Source: Salmonella enterica subsp. houtenae serovar Houten (GTDB taxonomy: Bacteria; Pseudomonadota; Gammaproteobacteria; Enterobacterales; Enterobacteriaceae). Taken from it: a stretch of DNA of 64,000 nt. How positions within the stretch are numbered: the stretch's first letter is position 1; every line of letters starts with the position of its first letter. Below are positions 23,268 through 33,324 of this stretch, piece by piece. A program made the translations under genes and the position numbers. Below the pieces are notes generated by a model that saw only the letters and a program-made list of their open reading frames with translations, had not been told where the DNA came from and did not search any database. Location of the stretch: contig LS483478.1 of assembly GCA_900478215.1 (NCBI GenBank), positions 2,790,001 to 2,854,000 on the forward strand, in the 5' to 3' direction.

Positions 23268-25319
23268 TTAGGGTTTTCTCGCCACCGGCACATCCAGCTG
23301 TTTAAGCGCCTCCACAAAGCGCGAGGGATTATCTTTATTGAAAAGCAGCCAGACCCGCGCGCGCGCGCGCGTCAGCGCCACATATAACAAACGTCGCTCT
23401 TCAGCGTCCGGAAAATCCTCAACCTGAGGAAGAAGCGCATCTTCCATAATGGATTCTCGCGTCGGTGCGGGGAAACCGTCGTTACCCTCCTGCAATCCGA
23501 CAAGGATAACGTAATCAGCCTGCTGACCTTTGCTGGCATGGATAGTCATAAAATCTATCTGTAACTTCGGCCAGCGAGTCGCCGCTTTTTGCAGACTGGC
23601 GGGTTTCAGATGATGATAGCGCGCCAGCACCAGGATACGCTCATCCTCCTTCGCATAGCCGGATAATTTATCCAGTAACGCGTCCAACTGGCTTTCATCC
23701 AACAACATAACCGCTTTTTTATCGCCTGCGGTCAGGCTATTTAACGGCTTTTTAAGCTGGTGCGGATTCTGCTGCACAAAGCGGTTGGCAATATCGCCAA
23801 TTCGACTGTTAAAACGGTACGTGGTATCCAGATGACAATGCTCGCCTTCGAACGTCTGATGAAACGCCGTCGTTAAGGAGAGTTGCGCCCCGCTAAAACG
23901 GTAAATCGCCTGCCAGTCATCACCAACGGCAAACAGCGTAGTCTGGCTATTCTGCTTGCGCAGCGCCGCTAACAGCGCCGCCCGTTGCGGGGAAATATCC
24001 TGAAATTCATCGACCAGAATATGCTTCCACGGGCTGATAAAACGCCCTTTTTCGAGGATCACCATTGCCTGATGGATCAGCCCGGAGAAATCAACGGCAT
24101 TTTCCGCTTTCAACGCGCTTTTCCACGCCTTCAGCAGCGGCGCCATCAGCTTAATACGTTTGCCGAACCGCTCGCGACACTCCTCCGGCGCGCCAGCGAT
24201 CATTTCTGCCTGCGCGCCGCCGTGCATACGCATTAAACTGACCCAACGATCCAGGCGAGGGGCCAGACGCCGCTGCATTGTCTCATCGTCCCAGAAATTT
24301 CCTTCCGGCACCGTCCACTGCATCTCCTCTTCCAGCCACTGACGCCAGCCTTTGGCCTGCGCTTTCTTCTCGCTACACTGCTGACGCCAGGTGTGCAGAA
24401 ATAGCTGATGCCGCGCTGTGGCATCACTTTCCAGCTTACTGACAACCGGCGCTTTTTTACTGCCTTGCTGAATAATATACAGCGCCAGCGAATGAAACGT
24501 ACGGGCAGTAATCTCTTCCGTATGTAAGCGCTCGCGGATACGCTCATCCATCTCCTCTGCCGCCTTGCGACCAAACGCCAGTAAAAGAATTTGCCCCGCA
24601 TCGGCTTGTCCGCGCGCTAACAGCCAACCCGCGCGCGCCACCAACACCGAGGTCTTGCCGCTCCCCGCTCCCGCCAGTACCAGTAACGATGATTCGCCGT
24701 TAACCACCGCCCTGGCCTGGGAGGGATTAAGCGGAGAGGACTCTATCTGCGTAAAAAAGTCGGCATGCGCTTCCAGCATGGCATCGGCATACGCCTGATT
24801 ATGCTGCTGCCGACTTCCCTCGCTATCCTGTAACCATGCCAGACACTTACGCCATATCTCGCGACAGTGAGCAAACTCCTCCAGACGTGAGACCGGCAGC
24901 GGCAAGGCGGCAAACGTCTGGCGAATGTCGTGTTCCAGCCCCCGAACCCGCTCACGGGTAAGCCATTGGTTTTCGCCCGTTCGCTCACTAATACGCGCCC
25001 ATTGCTCTTGTAATGCCTGCGCGGCAACATCACTCATCTCCTGGCTCCAGCGACGCCAGTGCGCGTCCAGATAGCGATGGAATTTCTGGGTTTCCGACCA
25101 CTCGGTACCGTGCAAACGCACGACTTTATCCTCCGGGAGGACAAACTCCAGCTCGCCCCACACCAGCCCACGCTTACAATGAATCGCCAATAACTGATTG
25201 AATGGAATAAGATATTCATGCCTGTCGCCAGACACTTTCACCCCAGCGTTAAGAATCACGGCACGATCATACGGGTGTTGCGCCAGACGTTTTCCAAGAG
25301 AAGTTGCTTTCAGTTCCAT
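23268..25319 (-). CDS. helD: DNA helicase IV
   Basis: 683-residue superfamily I UvrD/Rep-like 3'-5' helicase that takes part in RecF-pathway recombination and repair. Walker A LAGAGSGKT lies near residue 216, Walker B ILVDEFQD and QAIYRFSGAQ in the middle, and YVALTRARARVW near the C-terminus. The last motif is encoded by an uninterrupted (CG)8 run at 23356-23371. Confidence 0.97.
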   Translation of the reverse strand: MELKATSLGKRLAQHPYDRAVILNAGVKVSGDRHEYLIPFNQLLAIHCKRGLVWGELEFVLPEDKVVRLHGTEWSETQKFHRYLDAHWRRWSQEMSDVAAQALQEQWARISERTGENQWLTRERVRGLEHDIRQTFAALPLPVSRLEEFAHCREIWRKCLAWLQDSEGSRQQHNQAYADAMLEAHADFFTQIESSPLNPSQARAVVNGESSLLVLAGAGSGKTSVLVARAGWLLARGQADAGQILLLAFGRKAAEEMDERIRERLHTEEITARTFHSLALYIIQQGSKKAPVVSKLESDATARHQLFLHTWRQQCSEKKAQAKGWRQWLEEEMQWTVPEGNFWDDETMQRRLAPRLDRWVSLMRMHGGAQAEMIAGAPEECRERFGKRIKLMAPLLKAWKSALKAENAVDFSGLIHQAMVILEKGRFISPWKHILVDEFQDISPQRAALLAALRKQNSQTTLFAVGDDWQAIYRFSGAQLSLTTAFHQTFEGEHCHLDTTYRFNSRIGDIANRFVQQNPHQLKKPLNSLTAGDKKAVMLLDESQLDALLDKLSGYAKEDERILVLARYHHLKPASLQKAATRWPKLQIDFMTIHASKGQQADYVILVGLQEGNDGFPAPTRESIMEDALLPQVEDFPDAEERRLLYVALTRARARVWLLFNKDNPSRFVEALKQLDVPVARKP

Positions 25320-25442
25320 GACTCAGCGAATCCAGACGTAAAGATGTTCTTATCAGTGTAACCGCCAGAGAAAACGTGCTCCAGTCTAAAAAAACGTTAC
25401 AATTGCCCGCAGTGATAGAAAACCGGAATGAACTGAGGGTTT

Positions 25443-25889
25443 ATGCGTACCGTTCTGAATATTTTAAACTTTGTACTGGGCGGCTTTGCCACTACGCTGG
25501 CCTGGCTGCTGGCGACGCTTGTCAGTATTGTGCTTATTTTTACCCTGCCGTTGACCCGCTCCTGCTGGGAGATAACCAAACTGTCCCTATTCCCTTACGG
25601 TAATGAAGCCATTCACGTTGACGAACTTAATCCGGCGGCGAAAAACGTATTAATGAATACTGGTGGTACCTTGCTGAATATTTTCTGGTTGCTTTTTTTC
25701 GGCTGGTGGCTATGCCTGATGCACATTGCCTCCGGTATCGCGCAGTGTGTCACCCTCATCGGAATACCTGTCGGTATTGCGAATTTTAAAATTGCCGCGA
25801 TTGCGCTTTGGCCTGTCGGTCGCCGCGTCGTCTCTGTAGAAACCGCTCGCGCCGCGCGAGAAGCTAACGCGCGCCGCCGTTTTGAATGA
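25443..25889 (+). CDS. yccF: Inner membrane protein YccF
   Basis: 148-residue integral inner-membrane protein made of YccF domains with paired hydrophobic helices; function unknown. Nineteen bases before yccS on the same strand, so probably one transcription unit. ATG 25443 follows TGAGGGTTT. Confidence 0.92.
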   Translation: MRTVLNILNFVLGGFATTLAWLLATLVSIVLIFTLPLTRSCWEITKLSLFPYGNEAIHVDELNPAAKNVLMNTGGTLLNIFWLLFFGWWLCLMHIASGIAQCVTLIGIPVGIANFKIAAIALWPVGRRVVSVETARAAREANARRRFE

Positions 25890-25907
25890 TCGGGACAAAT
25901 AGCCTTT

Positions 25908-28061
25908 ATGTTAAGTCCGTTGATTCGCCGTTATACCTGGAACAGTACCTGGCTGTATTACATCCGCATTTTTATCGCTCTGTGCGGCACCACCGCCCTG
26001 CCGTGGTGGCTGGGCGATGTCAAACTCACCATCCCGCTCACGCTCGGTATGGTTGCCGCGGCGCTAACCGATCTCGACGACCGCCTTGCCGGACGCTTGC
26101 GTAATTTAATCATTACCTTAATTTGCTTTTTTATTGCTTCTGCCTCTGTTGAGCTGCTCTTTCCCTGGCCGTGGCTATTTGCGTTGGGCTTAACTTTATC
26201 CACCAGCGGATTTATTCTGCTGGGAGGATTAGGGCAACGCTATGCCACTATCGCGTTCGGCGCGTTACTCATTGCCATCTACACGATGCTGGGTACCTCT
26301 TTATATGCGCACTGGTATCAGCAACCTCTACTCCTGCTGGCAGGCGCGGTATGGTATAACCTGCTGACGCTAACCGGGCACCTGCTATTCCCGATCCGCC
26401 CGTTGCAGGATAATCTGGCACGCAGTTACGAACAGTTGGCGCACTATCTGGAACTAAAATCACGCCTGTTTGATCCTGATATTGAAGATGAGAGCCAGGC
26501 GCCGCTCTATGATTTAGCGTTAGCGAACGGGCAGTTAATGGCGACGCTGAACCAAACGAAAGTGTCGTTGTTGACTCGCCTGCGCGGCGATCGCGGTCAA
26601 CGCGGCACGCGCCGCACCCTCCATTACTATTTTGTGGCGCAGGATATTCATGAACGCGCCAGCTCTTCGCATATTCAATACCAGACGCTGCGCGACCACT
26701 TTCGTCACAGCGACGTAATGTTCCGCTTTCAACGTCTGATGTCGATGCAGGCGCAGGCCTGTACGCAGCTGGCGCGCTGTATCTTACTGCGTACGCCGTA
26801 CCAGCATGATCCGCGCTTTGAACGCGTCTTTACCCACATTGACGCCGCGCTTGATCGTATGCGCGCCAGCGGCGCTTCTTTAGAACTGTTGAATACGCTT
26901 GGGTTCTTATTAACCAACCTGCGCGCCATTGACGCGCAACTGGCGACGATCGAGTCGGAGCAGGCCCAGGCAATGCCGCGCAATGAGTCAGAAAACCAGT
27001 TGGCTGATGATAGCCTGCACGGGTTTAGCGACATCTGGCTGCGTCTGAGCCGTAATTTTACCCCGGAGTCCGCTCTCTTTCGCCATGCGGTACGCATGTC
27101 GCTGGTCTTATGCATCGGTTATGCTCTCATCCAAATTACCGGGATGCGCCACGGGTACTGGATATTGCTCACCAGCCTGTTCGTTTGTCAGCCTAACTAT
27201 AACGCGACCCGCCATCGCCTTGCGCTCAGGATTATCGGTACGTTGGTAGGCGTTGCTATCGGCCTGCCGATTTTATGGTTTGTCCCTTCGCTTGAAGGAC
27301 AGTTAGTTCTGCTGGTGGTTACCGGCGTGCTTTTCTTCGCATTCCGTAATGTACAGTATGCCCATGCGACGATGTTCATCACCCTGCTGGTATTACTCTG
27401 CTTTAACCTCCTGGGCGAAGGCTTTGAGGTAGCGTTACCGCGCGTCATCGACACGTTAATTGGCTGCGCTATCGCCTGGGCTGCAGTCAGCTTTATTTGG
27501 CCGGACTGGCGCTTTCGCAATCTTCCCCGGGTACTTCAGCGCGCCACCGATGCGAATTGCCGCTACCTTGATGCGATCCTTGAGCAATATCACCAGGGAC
27601 GGGACAACCGCCTGGCCTATCGCATTGCCAGACGCGACGCGCACAACCGAGATGCAGAACTGGCATCCGTGGTTTCTAATATGTCGAGCGAACCCGACGT
27701 TACAGCCGAAACCCGGGAGGCGGCGTTCAGGCTGCTTTGCCTCAATCATACTTTTACCAGCTATATTTCCGCTCTCGGCGCGCACCGCGAAAAACTCAGT
27801 AATCCGGACGTGTTGGGGCTTCTGGATGACGCGGTCTGCTACGTTGATGATGCGCTTCATCATCAACCTGAAGACGAACAGCGCGTACATCAGGCGCTGG
27901 AGGGTTTAAAGCAACGAGTTCAGTCGCTGGAAACACGTCCGGACAGCAAAGAACCTCTGGTTGTTCAACAAATTGGTTTGCTCATTGCCTTACTGCCTGA
28001 AATTGGGCGTTTACAACGGCAAATTTCACCATCGACTTCGACATCAATTACCCAGCCGTAA
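25908..28061 (+). CDS. yccS: FUSC-family inner membrane protein YccS
   Basis: 717-residue member of the YccS/YhfK family, related to the AaeB efflux component. There are two sets of hydrophobic helices, about residues 15-160 and 390-520, each followed by a large cytoplasmic part. Its transported substrate is not known. The 3' end overlaps the end of sxy on the other strand by 14 bases. Confidence 0.94.
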   Translation: MLSPLIRRYTWNSTWLYYIRIFIALCGTTALPWWLGDVKLTIPLTLGMVAAALTDLDDRLAGRLRNLIITLICFFIASASVELLFPWPWLFALGLTLSTSGFILLGGLGQRYATIAFGALLIAIYTMLGTSLYAHWYQQPLLLLAGAVWYNLLTLTGHLLFPIRPLQDNLARSYEQLAHYLELKSRLFDPDIEDESQAPLYDLALANGQLMATLNQTKVSLLTRLRGDRGQRGTRRTLHYYFVAQDIHERASSSHIQYQTLRDHFRHSDVMFRFQRLMSMQAQACTQLARCILLRTPYQHDPRFERVFTHIDAALDRMRASGASLELLNTLGFLLTNLRAIDAQLATIESEQAQAMPRNESENQLADDSLHGFSDIWLRLSRNFTPESALFRHAVRMSLVLCIGYALIQITGMRHGYWILLTSLFVCQPNYNATRHRLALRIIGTLVGVAIGLPILWFVPSLEGQLVLLVVTGVLFFAFRNVQYAHATMFITLLVLLCFNLLGEGFEVALPRVIDTLIGCAIAWAAVSFIWPDWRFRNLPRVLQRATDANCRYLDAILEQYHQGRDNRLAYRIARRDAHNRDAELASVVSNMSSEPDVTAETREAAFRLLCLNHTFTSYISALGAHREKLSNPDVLGLLDDAVCYVDDALHHQPEDEQRVHQALEGLKQRVQSLETRPDSKEPLVVQQIGLLIALLPEIGRLQRQISPSTSTSITQP

Positions 28062-28653
28062 GCGAATGAGCCCAGTCGGCAAGCTCCTGGCGACGACTCG
28101 CCGGGAGCGCCGCTTCATGTACGCCCACAATAGCGCCTTCCAACGCATACAAAACTTTCACCGTCAGCAAGGGATTACTTTGTCGCAACCTTAGCCAGCA
28201 CATTTTCGCGCCCAGTACGCGTAACATATTCTCGTCCTTTATCCCTGACTCATTGAGCAATGTTTCCAGATGGAAGGTCATATTGGGGAGATCTTTGAGC
28301 CTGTGTTGTGAAAAACGGCTATGTTTTTCCTTCATTGCCGCGTCAAGGGAATACTTTGATAAACGTACCAATTGCTGCTGATCGCGCCACAGGCTTTCAT
28401 CCACCCGGTAATAGTTGAGCATAACGGGGCGCCCACACTTCATAAACGTGAGCCAGACGGGAGGATGCTTCACACAGTAGGGTACGCTTTGTTCACAAGC
28501 GCGGAGATAAAGCTCGCCATTAGCCACCATCGCAAAGACGGTATCCTCCACGGTCAGACTATAGCTACCGAATAAAGATCGATACTGGATCGTCCCCAAA
28601 GAGGCCAAATATTCTTGCGATTTATAGATCCTGTCATAAGAGAGTGCTCTCAT
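28048..28653 (-). CDS. sxy: Competence co-regulator Sxy/TfoX
   Basis: 201-residue TfoX protein that works with CRP at CRP-S promoters to switch on DNA uptake and pilus genes. The N-terminal TfoX domain (QYRSLFGSYSLTV) and C-terminal helix-hairpin-helix-like domain (LGAKMCWLRLRQ) are both present. It is slightly shorter at the C-terminus than E. coli Sxy (209 residues). Confidence 0.95.
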   Translation of the reverse strand: MRALSYDRIYKSQEYLASLGTIQYRSLFGSYSLTVEDTVFAMVANGELYLRACEQSVPYCVKHPPVWLTFMKCGRPVMLNYYRVDESLWRDQQQLVRLSKYSLDAAMKEKHSRFSQHRLKDLPNMTFHLETLLNESGIKDENMLRVLGAKMCWLRLRQSNPLLTVKVLYALEGAIVGVHEAALPASRRQELADWAHSLTAG

Positions 28654-28828
28654 AAAATTCCTTTTAAATCATAAAGTAAAAGAATGATTTGCAGTAACAG
28701 ATCCGTTAATGACGAAAATAGGCAACTTATACTCCGCGAGCAAGATGATTTTTATTTTTGACATAACTAAGAATAAAAATTGCGAGACAGTTTCCGAAAA
28801 TAGAGTTGATCTTTCATCACTACAGGGG

Positions 28829-28848
28829 TACTGTATGAATATACAGTA
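28829..28848 (+). promoter_or_regulatory. LexA box of sulA
   Basis: TACTGTATGAATATACAGTA fits the consensus CTGT-N8-ACAG exactly, 21 bases before the sulA start. It places sulA under SOS control. Confidence 0.95.
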
Positions 28849-28869
28849 ACTCACAGGGCTGGATTGATT

Positions 28870-29379
28870 ATGTACACTTCAGGTTATGCAAATCGTTCTT
28901 CGTCATTTCCTACCACTCCCCACAACGCTGCGTGTGCCGCTACGGAAAATGCCGCCGCAGGGCTGGTCAGTGAAGTTGTCTACCACGAAGACCAGCCCAT
29001 GATGGCGCAACTCCTGCTTTTGCCTTTACTCCGCCAGTTAGGCCAACAATCACGCTGGCAGCTCTGGCTCACGCCGCAGCAAAAGCTCAGCCGTGAATGG
29101 GTACAGTCTGCAGGTTTGCCATTAACGAAAGTGATGCAAATTAGCCAGCTTGCGCCTCGTCATACGCTGGAGTCGATGATCCGCGCTTTGCGTACAGGAA
29201 ATTACAGCGTGGTAATGGGTTGGTTGACGGAAGAGCTGACAGAAGAAGAACATGCCCGCCTGGTTGAAGCGGCGAATGTAGGCAATGCAGTAGGGTTCAT
29301 CATGCGCCCTGTACGTGCACACGCTTTACCCAGGAGACAGCATTCCGGGCTAAAAATTCACTCTAATTTGTATCATTAA
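28870..29379 (+). CDS. sulA: SOS cell division inhibitor SulA
   Basis: 169-residue inhibitor that binds FtsZ and blocks septation during the SOS response and is later destroyed by Lon. The C-terminal SGLKIHSNLYH is the Lon recognition end. ATG 28870 gives the standard MYTSGYA start. Repressed through the adjacent LexA box. Confidence 0.97.
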   Translation: MYTSGYANRSSSFPTTPHNAACAATENAAAGLVSEVVYHEDQPMMAQLLLLPLLRQLGQQSRWQLWLTPQQKLSREWVQSAGLPLTKVMQISQLAPRHTLESMIRALRTGNYSVVMGWLTEELTEEEHARLVEAANVGNAVGFIMRPVRAHALPRRQHSGLKIHSNLYH

Positions 29380-29736
29380 GTAAAATTAGGATTTATCCTG
29401 GAATTTTTTTTACGCGATTGCCTCTCCTTTGAGTGCTAACGTTTTTTTTTGCGAGAAAGCTTGCCAGAAGCGGTTTCCGCGATTTTTGCTGTACGATTTA
29501 TCATCTGAAAGTGTTAAATCATGTGTATATCCGTCATGTTTTTTTCACATGTCTGACGGAGTTCACACTTGTAAGTTTCCAACTACGTTGTAGACTTTAC
29601 ATCGCCAGGGGTGCTCGGCATAAGCCGTAGATATCGGTAGAGTAACTATTGAGCAGGTCCCCCGGTGAAGGATTTAACCGTGTTATCTCGTTGGAGATAT
29701 TCATGGCGTATTTTGGATGATAACGAGGCGCAAAAA
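29380..29736 (+). promoter_or_regulatory. ompA promoter and long 5' leader
   Basis: 357 bases without a gene between sulA and ompA. In enterobacteria this region gives a long structured leader that stabilises ompA mRNA, and the segment just before the start (GATAACGAGGCGCAAAAA) is the pairing target of the sigma-E-dependent sRNA MicA. The assignment rests on conservation of that segment. Confidence 0.7.
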
Positions 29737-30786
29737 ATGAAAAAGACAGCTATCGCGATTGCAGTGGCACTGGCTGGTTTCGCTACCGTAGCGCAGGCCG
29801 CTCCGAAAGATAACACCTGGTACGCTGGTGCTAAACTGGGCTGGTCTCAGTACCATGACACTGGCTTCATTCCTAACAATGGCCCGACCCATGAAAACCA
29901 ACTGGGCGCAGGTGCTTTTGGTGGTTACCAGGTTAACCCGTATGTTGGCTTTGAAATGGGTTACGACTGGTTAGGCCGTATGCCGTACAAAGGCGACAAC
30001 ATCAATGGCGCTTACAAAGCTCAGGGCGTTCAACTGACCGCGAAACTGGGTTATCCAATCACTGACGATCTGGACGTTTATACTCGTCTGGGTGGTATGG
30101 TATGGCGTGCAGACACCAAGTCTAACGCACCTGGTTATTCTACCAAAGACCACGACACCGGTGTTTCCCCGGTATTCGCGGGCGGTATTGAATATGCCAT
30201 CACGCCTGAAATCGCAACCCGTCTGGAATACCAGTGGACCAACAATATCGGTGATGCCAACACTATTGGCACCCGTCCGGACAACGGCCTGCTGAGCGTT
30301 GGTGTTTCCTACCGTTTCGGTCAGGAAGAAGCGGCTCCGATGCCAGCCCCGGCTCCGGCTCCGGCTCCGGAAGTACAGACCAAGCACTTCACTCTGAAGT
30401 CTGACGTTCTGTTCAACTTCAACAAATCAACCCTGAAGCCGGAAGGCCAGCAGGCTCTGGATCAGCTGTACAGCCAGTTGAGCAACCTGGATCCGAAAGA
30501 CGGTTCAGTAGTCGTTCTGGGCTTCACTGACCGCATCGGTTCTGACGCTTACAACCAGGGCCTGTCCGAGAAACGTGCTCAGTCTGTTGTTGATTACCTG
30601 ATCTCCAAAGGTATCCCGTCTGACAAAATCTCCGCACGTGGTATGGGCGAATCTAACCCGGTTACCGGCAACACCTGTGACAACGTGAAACAGCGTGCCG
30701 CGCTGATCGATTGCCTGGCTCCGGATCGTCGCGTAGAGATCGAAGTTAAAGGCGTTAAAGACGTAGTAACTCAGCCACAGGCTTAA
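29737..30786 (+). CDS. ompA: Outer membrane porin A
   Basis: Abundant outer-membrane protein of 349 residues: signal peptide ending VAQA, eight-stranded beta-barrel (about residues 22-192), an Ala-Pro linker (PAPAPAPAPE), and a C-terminal OmpA domain that binds peptidoglycan, with TDRIGSDAYN and RRVEIEV. Two cysteines in NTCDN and LIDCLAPD form the usual disulfide. ATG 29737 fits the known start. Confidence 0.99.
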   Translation: MKKTAIAIAVALAGFATVAQAAPKDNTWYAGAKLGWSQYHDTGFIPNNGPTHENQLGAGAFGGYQVNPYVGFEMGYDWLGRMPYKGDNINGAYKAQGVQLTAKLGYPITDDLDVYTRLGGMVWRADTKSNAPGYSTKDHDTGVSPVFAGGIEYAITPEIATRLEYQWTNNIGDANTIGTRPDNGLLSVGVSYRFGQEEAAPMPAPAPAPAPEVQTKHFTLKSDVLFNFNKSTLKPEGQQALDQLYSQLSNLDPKDGSVVVLGFTDRIGSDAYNQGLSEKRAQSVVDYLISKGIPSDKISARGMGESNPVTGNTCDNVKQRAALIDCLAPDRRVEIEVKGVKDVVTQPQA

Positions 30787-30799
30787 GTTTCCGTCTGAT

Positions 30800-30826
30800 A
30801 AAAAACCCCGCTTTGCGGGGTTTTTT
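30800..30826 (+). terminator. ompA terminator
   Basis: AAAAAACCCCGC-TTT-GCGGGGTTTTTT hairpin with a T run, 14 bases after the ompA stop. Confidence 0.95.
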
Positions 30827-30857
30827 GCTCTGGTCTGGGTGACCACTCCTTTCAGCG

Positions 30858-31310
30858 TTACTTCTTGCCTAATAACGCCTGTAAATCCTGCTTTAACGTG
30901 GTCATTTGCGTGGCATATTTCTCTTTATGCTCCGCGTCTTCTATCAGTTGCACAATCGTTTCGGATAAAGTTTTACCGCGTCGCTGCGCAAGGCCCGCCA
31001 GACGCTGCCAGACCATAAACTCTAAATCAATAGATTTTTTGCGCGTATGCTGATGTTCCGCATTGAAGTGTCGTTTGCGTCTTGCCCGGATCGTTTGTTT
31101 CATCCGATTAAGCAAGGCAGGATTCATATGCCTGTCTATCCAGACATTTACCCGCACCGGTTCATTTTCGAGGGCCAACAACAAATTGACGGCTTCCTGG
31201 GCTGCGCTGGCTTCCACGTAGCGGGTGATCAACTCCCCTTCGCGATGCTTTTTCACCAGGTATTTCCATTTCCAACCGCTTTCAAGATTTTCAAGTTGTT
31301 GATATTTCAT
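30858..31310 (-). CDS. matP: Ter macrodomain organising protein MatP
   Basis: 150-residue DNA-binding protein that condenses the terminus region by binding matS sites and links it to the divisome through ZapB. N-terminal coiled part, central ribbon-helix-helix domain ([20 protein letters not shown]) and C-terminal coiled coil are visible. Convergent with ompA. Confidence 0.96.
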
Positions 31311-31495
31311 TGTGATCCCAATGTTACCGTGTAACTGATATCAGAATATCAGTTTTTTAGCCATCTGAAGAAAAGAATCTCGAACCTGTGAATGGTTACA
31401 CGTCTTCACATGACTTTGCATTCGCTTTCCGCGTGTGCAGCGTGACGGGTTAGGCTATAATCCCCCTTTTTACAACAGACTAAAAAACCTCAACT

Positions 31496-33256
31496 TTGAC
31501 CATTACGAAACTTGCATGGCGTGATCTGGTTCCGGATAGCGAAGACTATCAGGAGATATTTGCACAGCCACACGCGACTGACGAAAACGACACCTTACTC
31601 AGTGATACTCAGCCACGACTGCAATTTGCGCTTGAGCAACTTATACAGCCGTGGACCTCATCCTCTTTTATGCTGACTAAAGCGCCTGAAGAGCAAGAGT
31701 ATCTCGCTTTACTTTCAGATGCCGTCCGCGCTCTGCAAACCGATGCCGGACAATTAACCGGCGGGCATTATGACGTTTCCGGGCATACTATTCATTACCG
31801 CGCCGCACAGAATGCGCAAGACAACTTTGCCACCGTCACACAAGTCGTAAGCGCGGACTGGGTTGAAGCAGAACAGCTCTTTGGTTGCCTGCGGCAGTAT
31901 AACGGCGACATTACCCTACAGCCGGGACTGGTTCATCAGGCGAACGGCGGCGTGCTTATTATTTCCTTACGAACCCTTCTGGCGCAGCCGTTGCTATGGA
32001 TGCGTCTGAAAGCCATCGTTAGCCGAGAACGTTTTGACTGGGTGGCATTTGACGAGTCGCGTCCCTTACCGGTCTCCGTGCCATCAATGCCGCTCAAACT
32101 GAAGGTGATTCTGGTTGGCGAACGTGAATCACTGGCCGATTTTCAGGAGATGGAACCGGAGCTCGCGGAACAGGCTATCTACAGTGAATTTGAAGACAAT
32201 TTACAGATAGCGGACGCAGAAGCTATGACCCTGTGGTGTCAATGGGTGGCGCGTATCGCTTCACGCGATAATTTGCCGCCCCCGGCACCGGACGCCTGGC
32301 CCGTCCTGATACGCGAGGCTGTGCGTTATACCGGCGAACAGGATACGCTGCCTCTTTGCCCACTGTGGATAGCCCGCCAGTTTAAGGAGGCGGCGCCCTT
32401 ATGCGAAGGCGATACATGCGGCGCAGAAGCGCTCAGCCTGATGCTTGCCCGACGCGAATGGCGAGAAGGCTTTCTGGCGGAACGGATGCAGGACGAGATT
32501 CTGCAAGAGCAGATCCTGATCGAAACCGAAGGCGAACGCGTTGGACAAATCAATGCGCTTTCCGTCATTGAGTTTCCCGGGCATCCGCGCGCCTTTGGCG
32601 AACCGTCGCGAATTAGCTGTGTTGTGCATATCGGCGATGGCGAATTTAACGATATTGAGCGGAAGGCCGAACTTGGCGGAAATATTCATGCTAAGGGAAT
32701 GATGATTATGCAGGCCTTCCTGATGTCGGAGTTGCAGTTGGAGCAACAAATTCCCTTCTCTGCCTCGTTAACCTTTGAGCAGTCCTACAGCGAAGTGGAT
32801 GGCGATAGCGCCTCAATGGCTGAATTATGTGCTCTCATCAGCGCGCTGGCCAATGTGCCAGTGAATCAAAACATTGCGATTACCGGCTCGGTCGATCAGT
32901 TTGGTCGCGCGCAACCGGTGGGCGGGCTAAACGAAAAAATTGAAGGTTTCTTCGCCATCTGCGAGCAGCGGGAATTAAACGGTAAACAGGGCGTGATTAT
33001 CCCTGCCGCCAATGTCCGGCATCTCAGTCTTAAATCTGAACTGCTGCAAGCGGTTAAAGAAGAGAAGTTCACTATCTGGGCGGTAGACGACGTGACCGAC
33101 GCCTTACCGTTACTGTTAAATCTGGTGTGGGATGGCGAAGGACAAACGACGTTGATGCAGACTATCCAGGAGCGTATCGCGCAGGCGACGCAACAGGAAG
33201 GCCGTCATCGTTTCCCGTGGCCATTACGTTGGCTGAACGCTTTTATTCCAAACTGA
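31496..33256 (+). CDS. ycbZ: Lon-related ATP-independent-type protease YcbZ (LonH)
   Basis: 586-residue Lon-like protein with a C-terminal S16 protease domain. The Ser-Lys dyad is visible as GDSASMA and, later, GGLNEKIEGF. The N-terminal region lacks a convincing Walker A. The start is TTG at 31496, as in E. coli. It precedes fabA, and the fabA control sites overlap its last codons. Confidence 0.93.
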   Translation: MTITKLAWRDLVPDSEDYQEIFAQPHATDENDTLLSDTQPRLQFALEQLIQPWTSSSFMLTKAPEEQEYLALLSDAVRALQTDAGQLTGGHYDVSGHTIHYRAAQNAQDNFATVTQVVSADWVEAEQLFGCLRQYNGDITLQPGLVHQANGGVLIISLRTLLAQPLLWMRLKAIVSRERFDWVAFDESRPLPVSVPSMPLKLKVILVGERESLADFQEMEPELAEQAIYSEFEDNLQIADAEAMTLWCQWVARIASRDNLPPPAPDAWPVLIREAVRYTGEQDTLPLCPLWIARQFKEAAPLCEGDTCGAEALSLMLARREWREGFLAERMQDEILQEQILIETEGERVGQINALSVIEFPGHPRAFGEPSRISCVVHIGDGEFNDIERKAELGGNIHAKGMMIMQAFLMSELQLEQQIPFSASLTFEQSYSEVDGDSASMAELCALISALANVPVNQNIAITGSVDQFGRAQPVGGLNEKIEGFFAICEQRELNGKQGVIIPAANVRHLSLKSELLQAVKEEKFTIWAVDDVTDALPLLLNLVWDGEGQTTLMQTIQERIAQATQQEGRHRFPWPLRWLNAFIPN

Positions 33257-33267
33257 TCGGACTTGTT
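33251..33267 (+). promoter_or_regulatory. FadR site upstream of fabA
   Basis: AACTGATCGGACTTGTT matches the fabA FadR operator known from E. coli, where FadR activates transcription when acyl-CoA is low. It overlaps the ycbZ stop codon. Confidence 0.85.
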
Positions 33268-33268
33268 C

Positions 33269-33286
33269 AGCGTACACGTGTTAGCT
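33269..33286 (+). promoter_or_regulatory. FabR site upstream of fabA
   Basis: AGCGTACACGTGTTAGCT is a near-palindrome matching the FabR (YijC) operator that represses unsaturated fatty acid synthesis genes, directly next to the FadR site. Confidence 0.8.
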
Positions 33287-33324
33287 ATCCTGCGTGCTTC
33301 AATAAAATAAGGTTTACATAAAAC

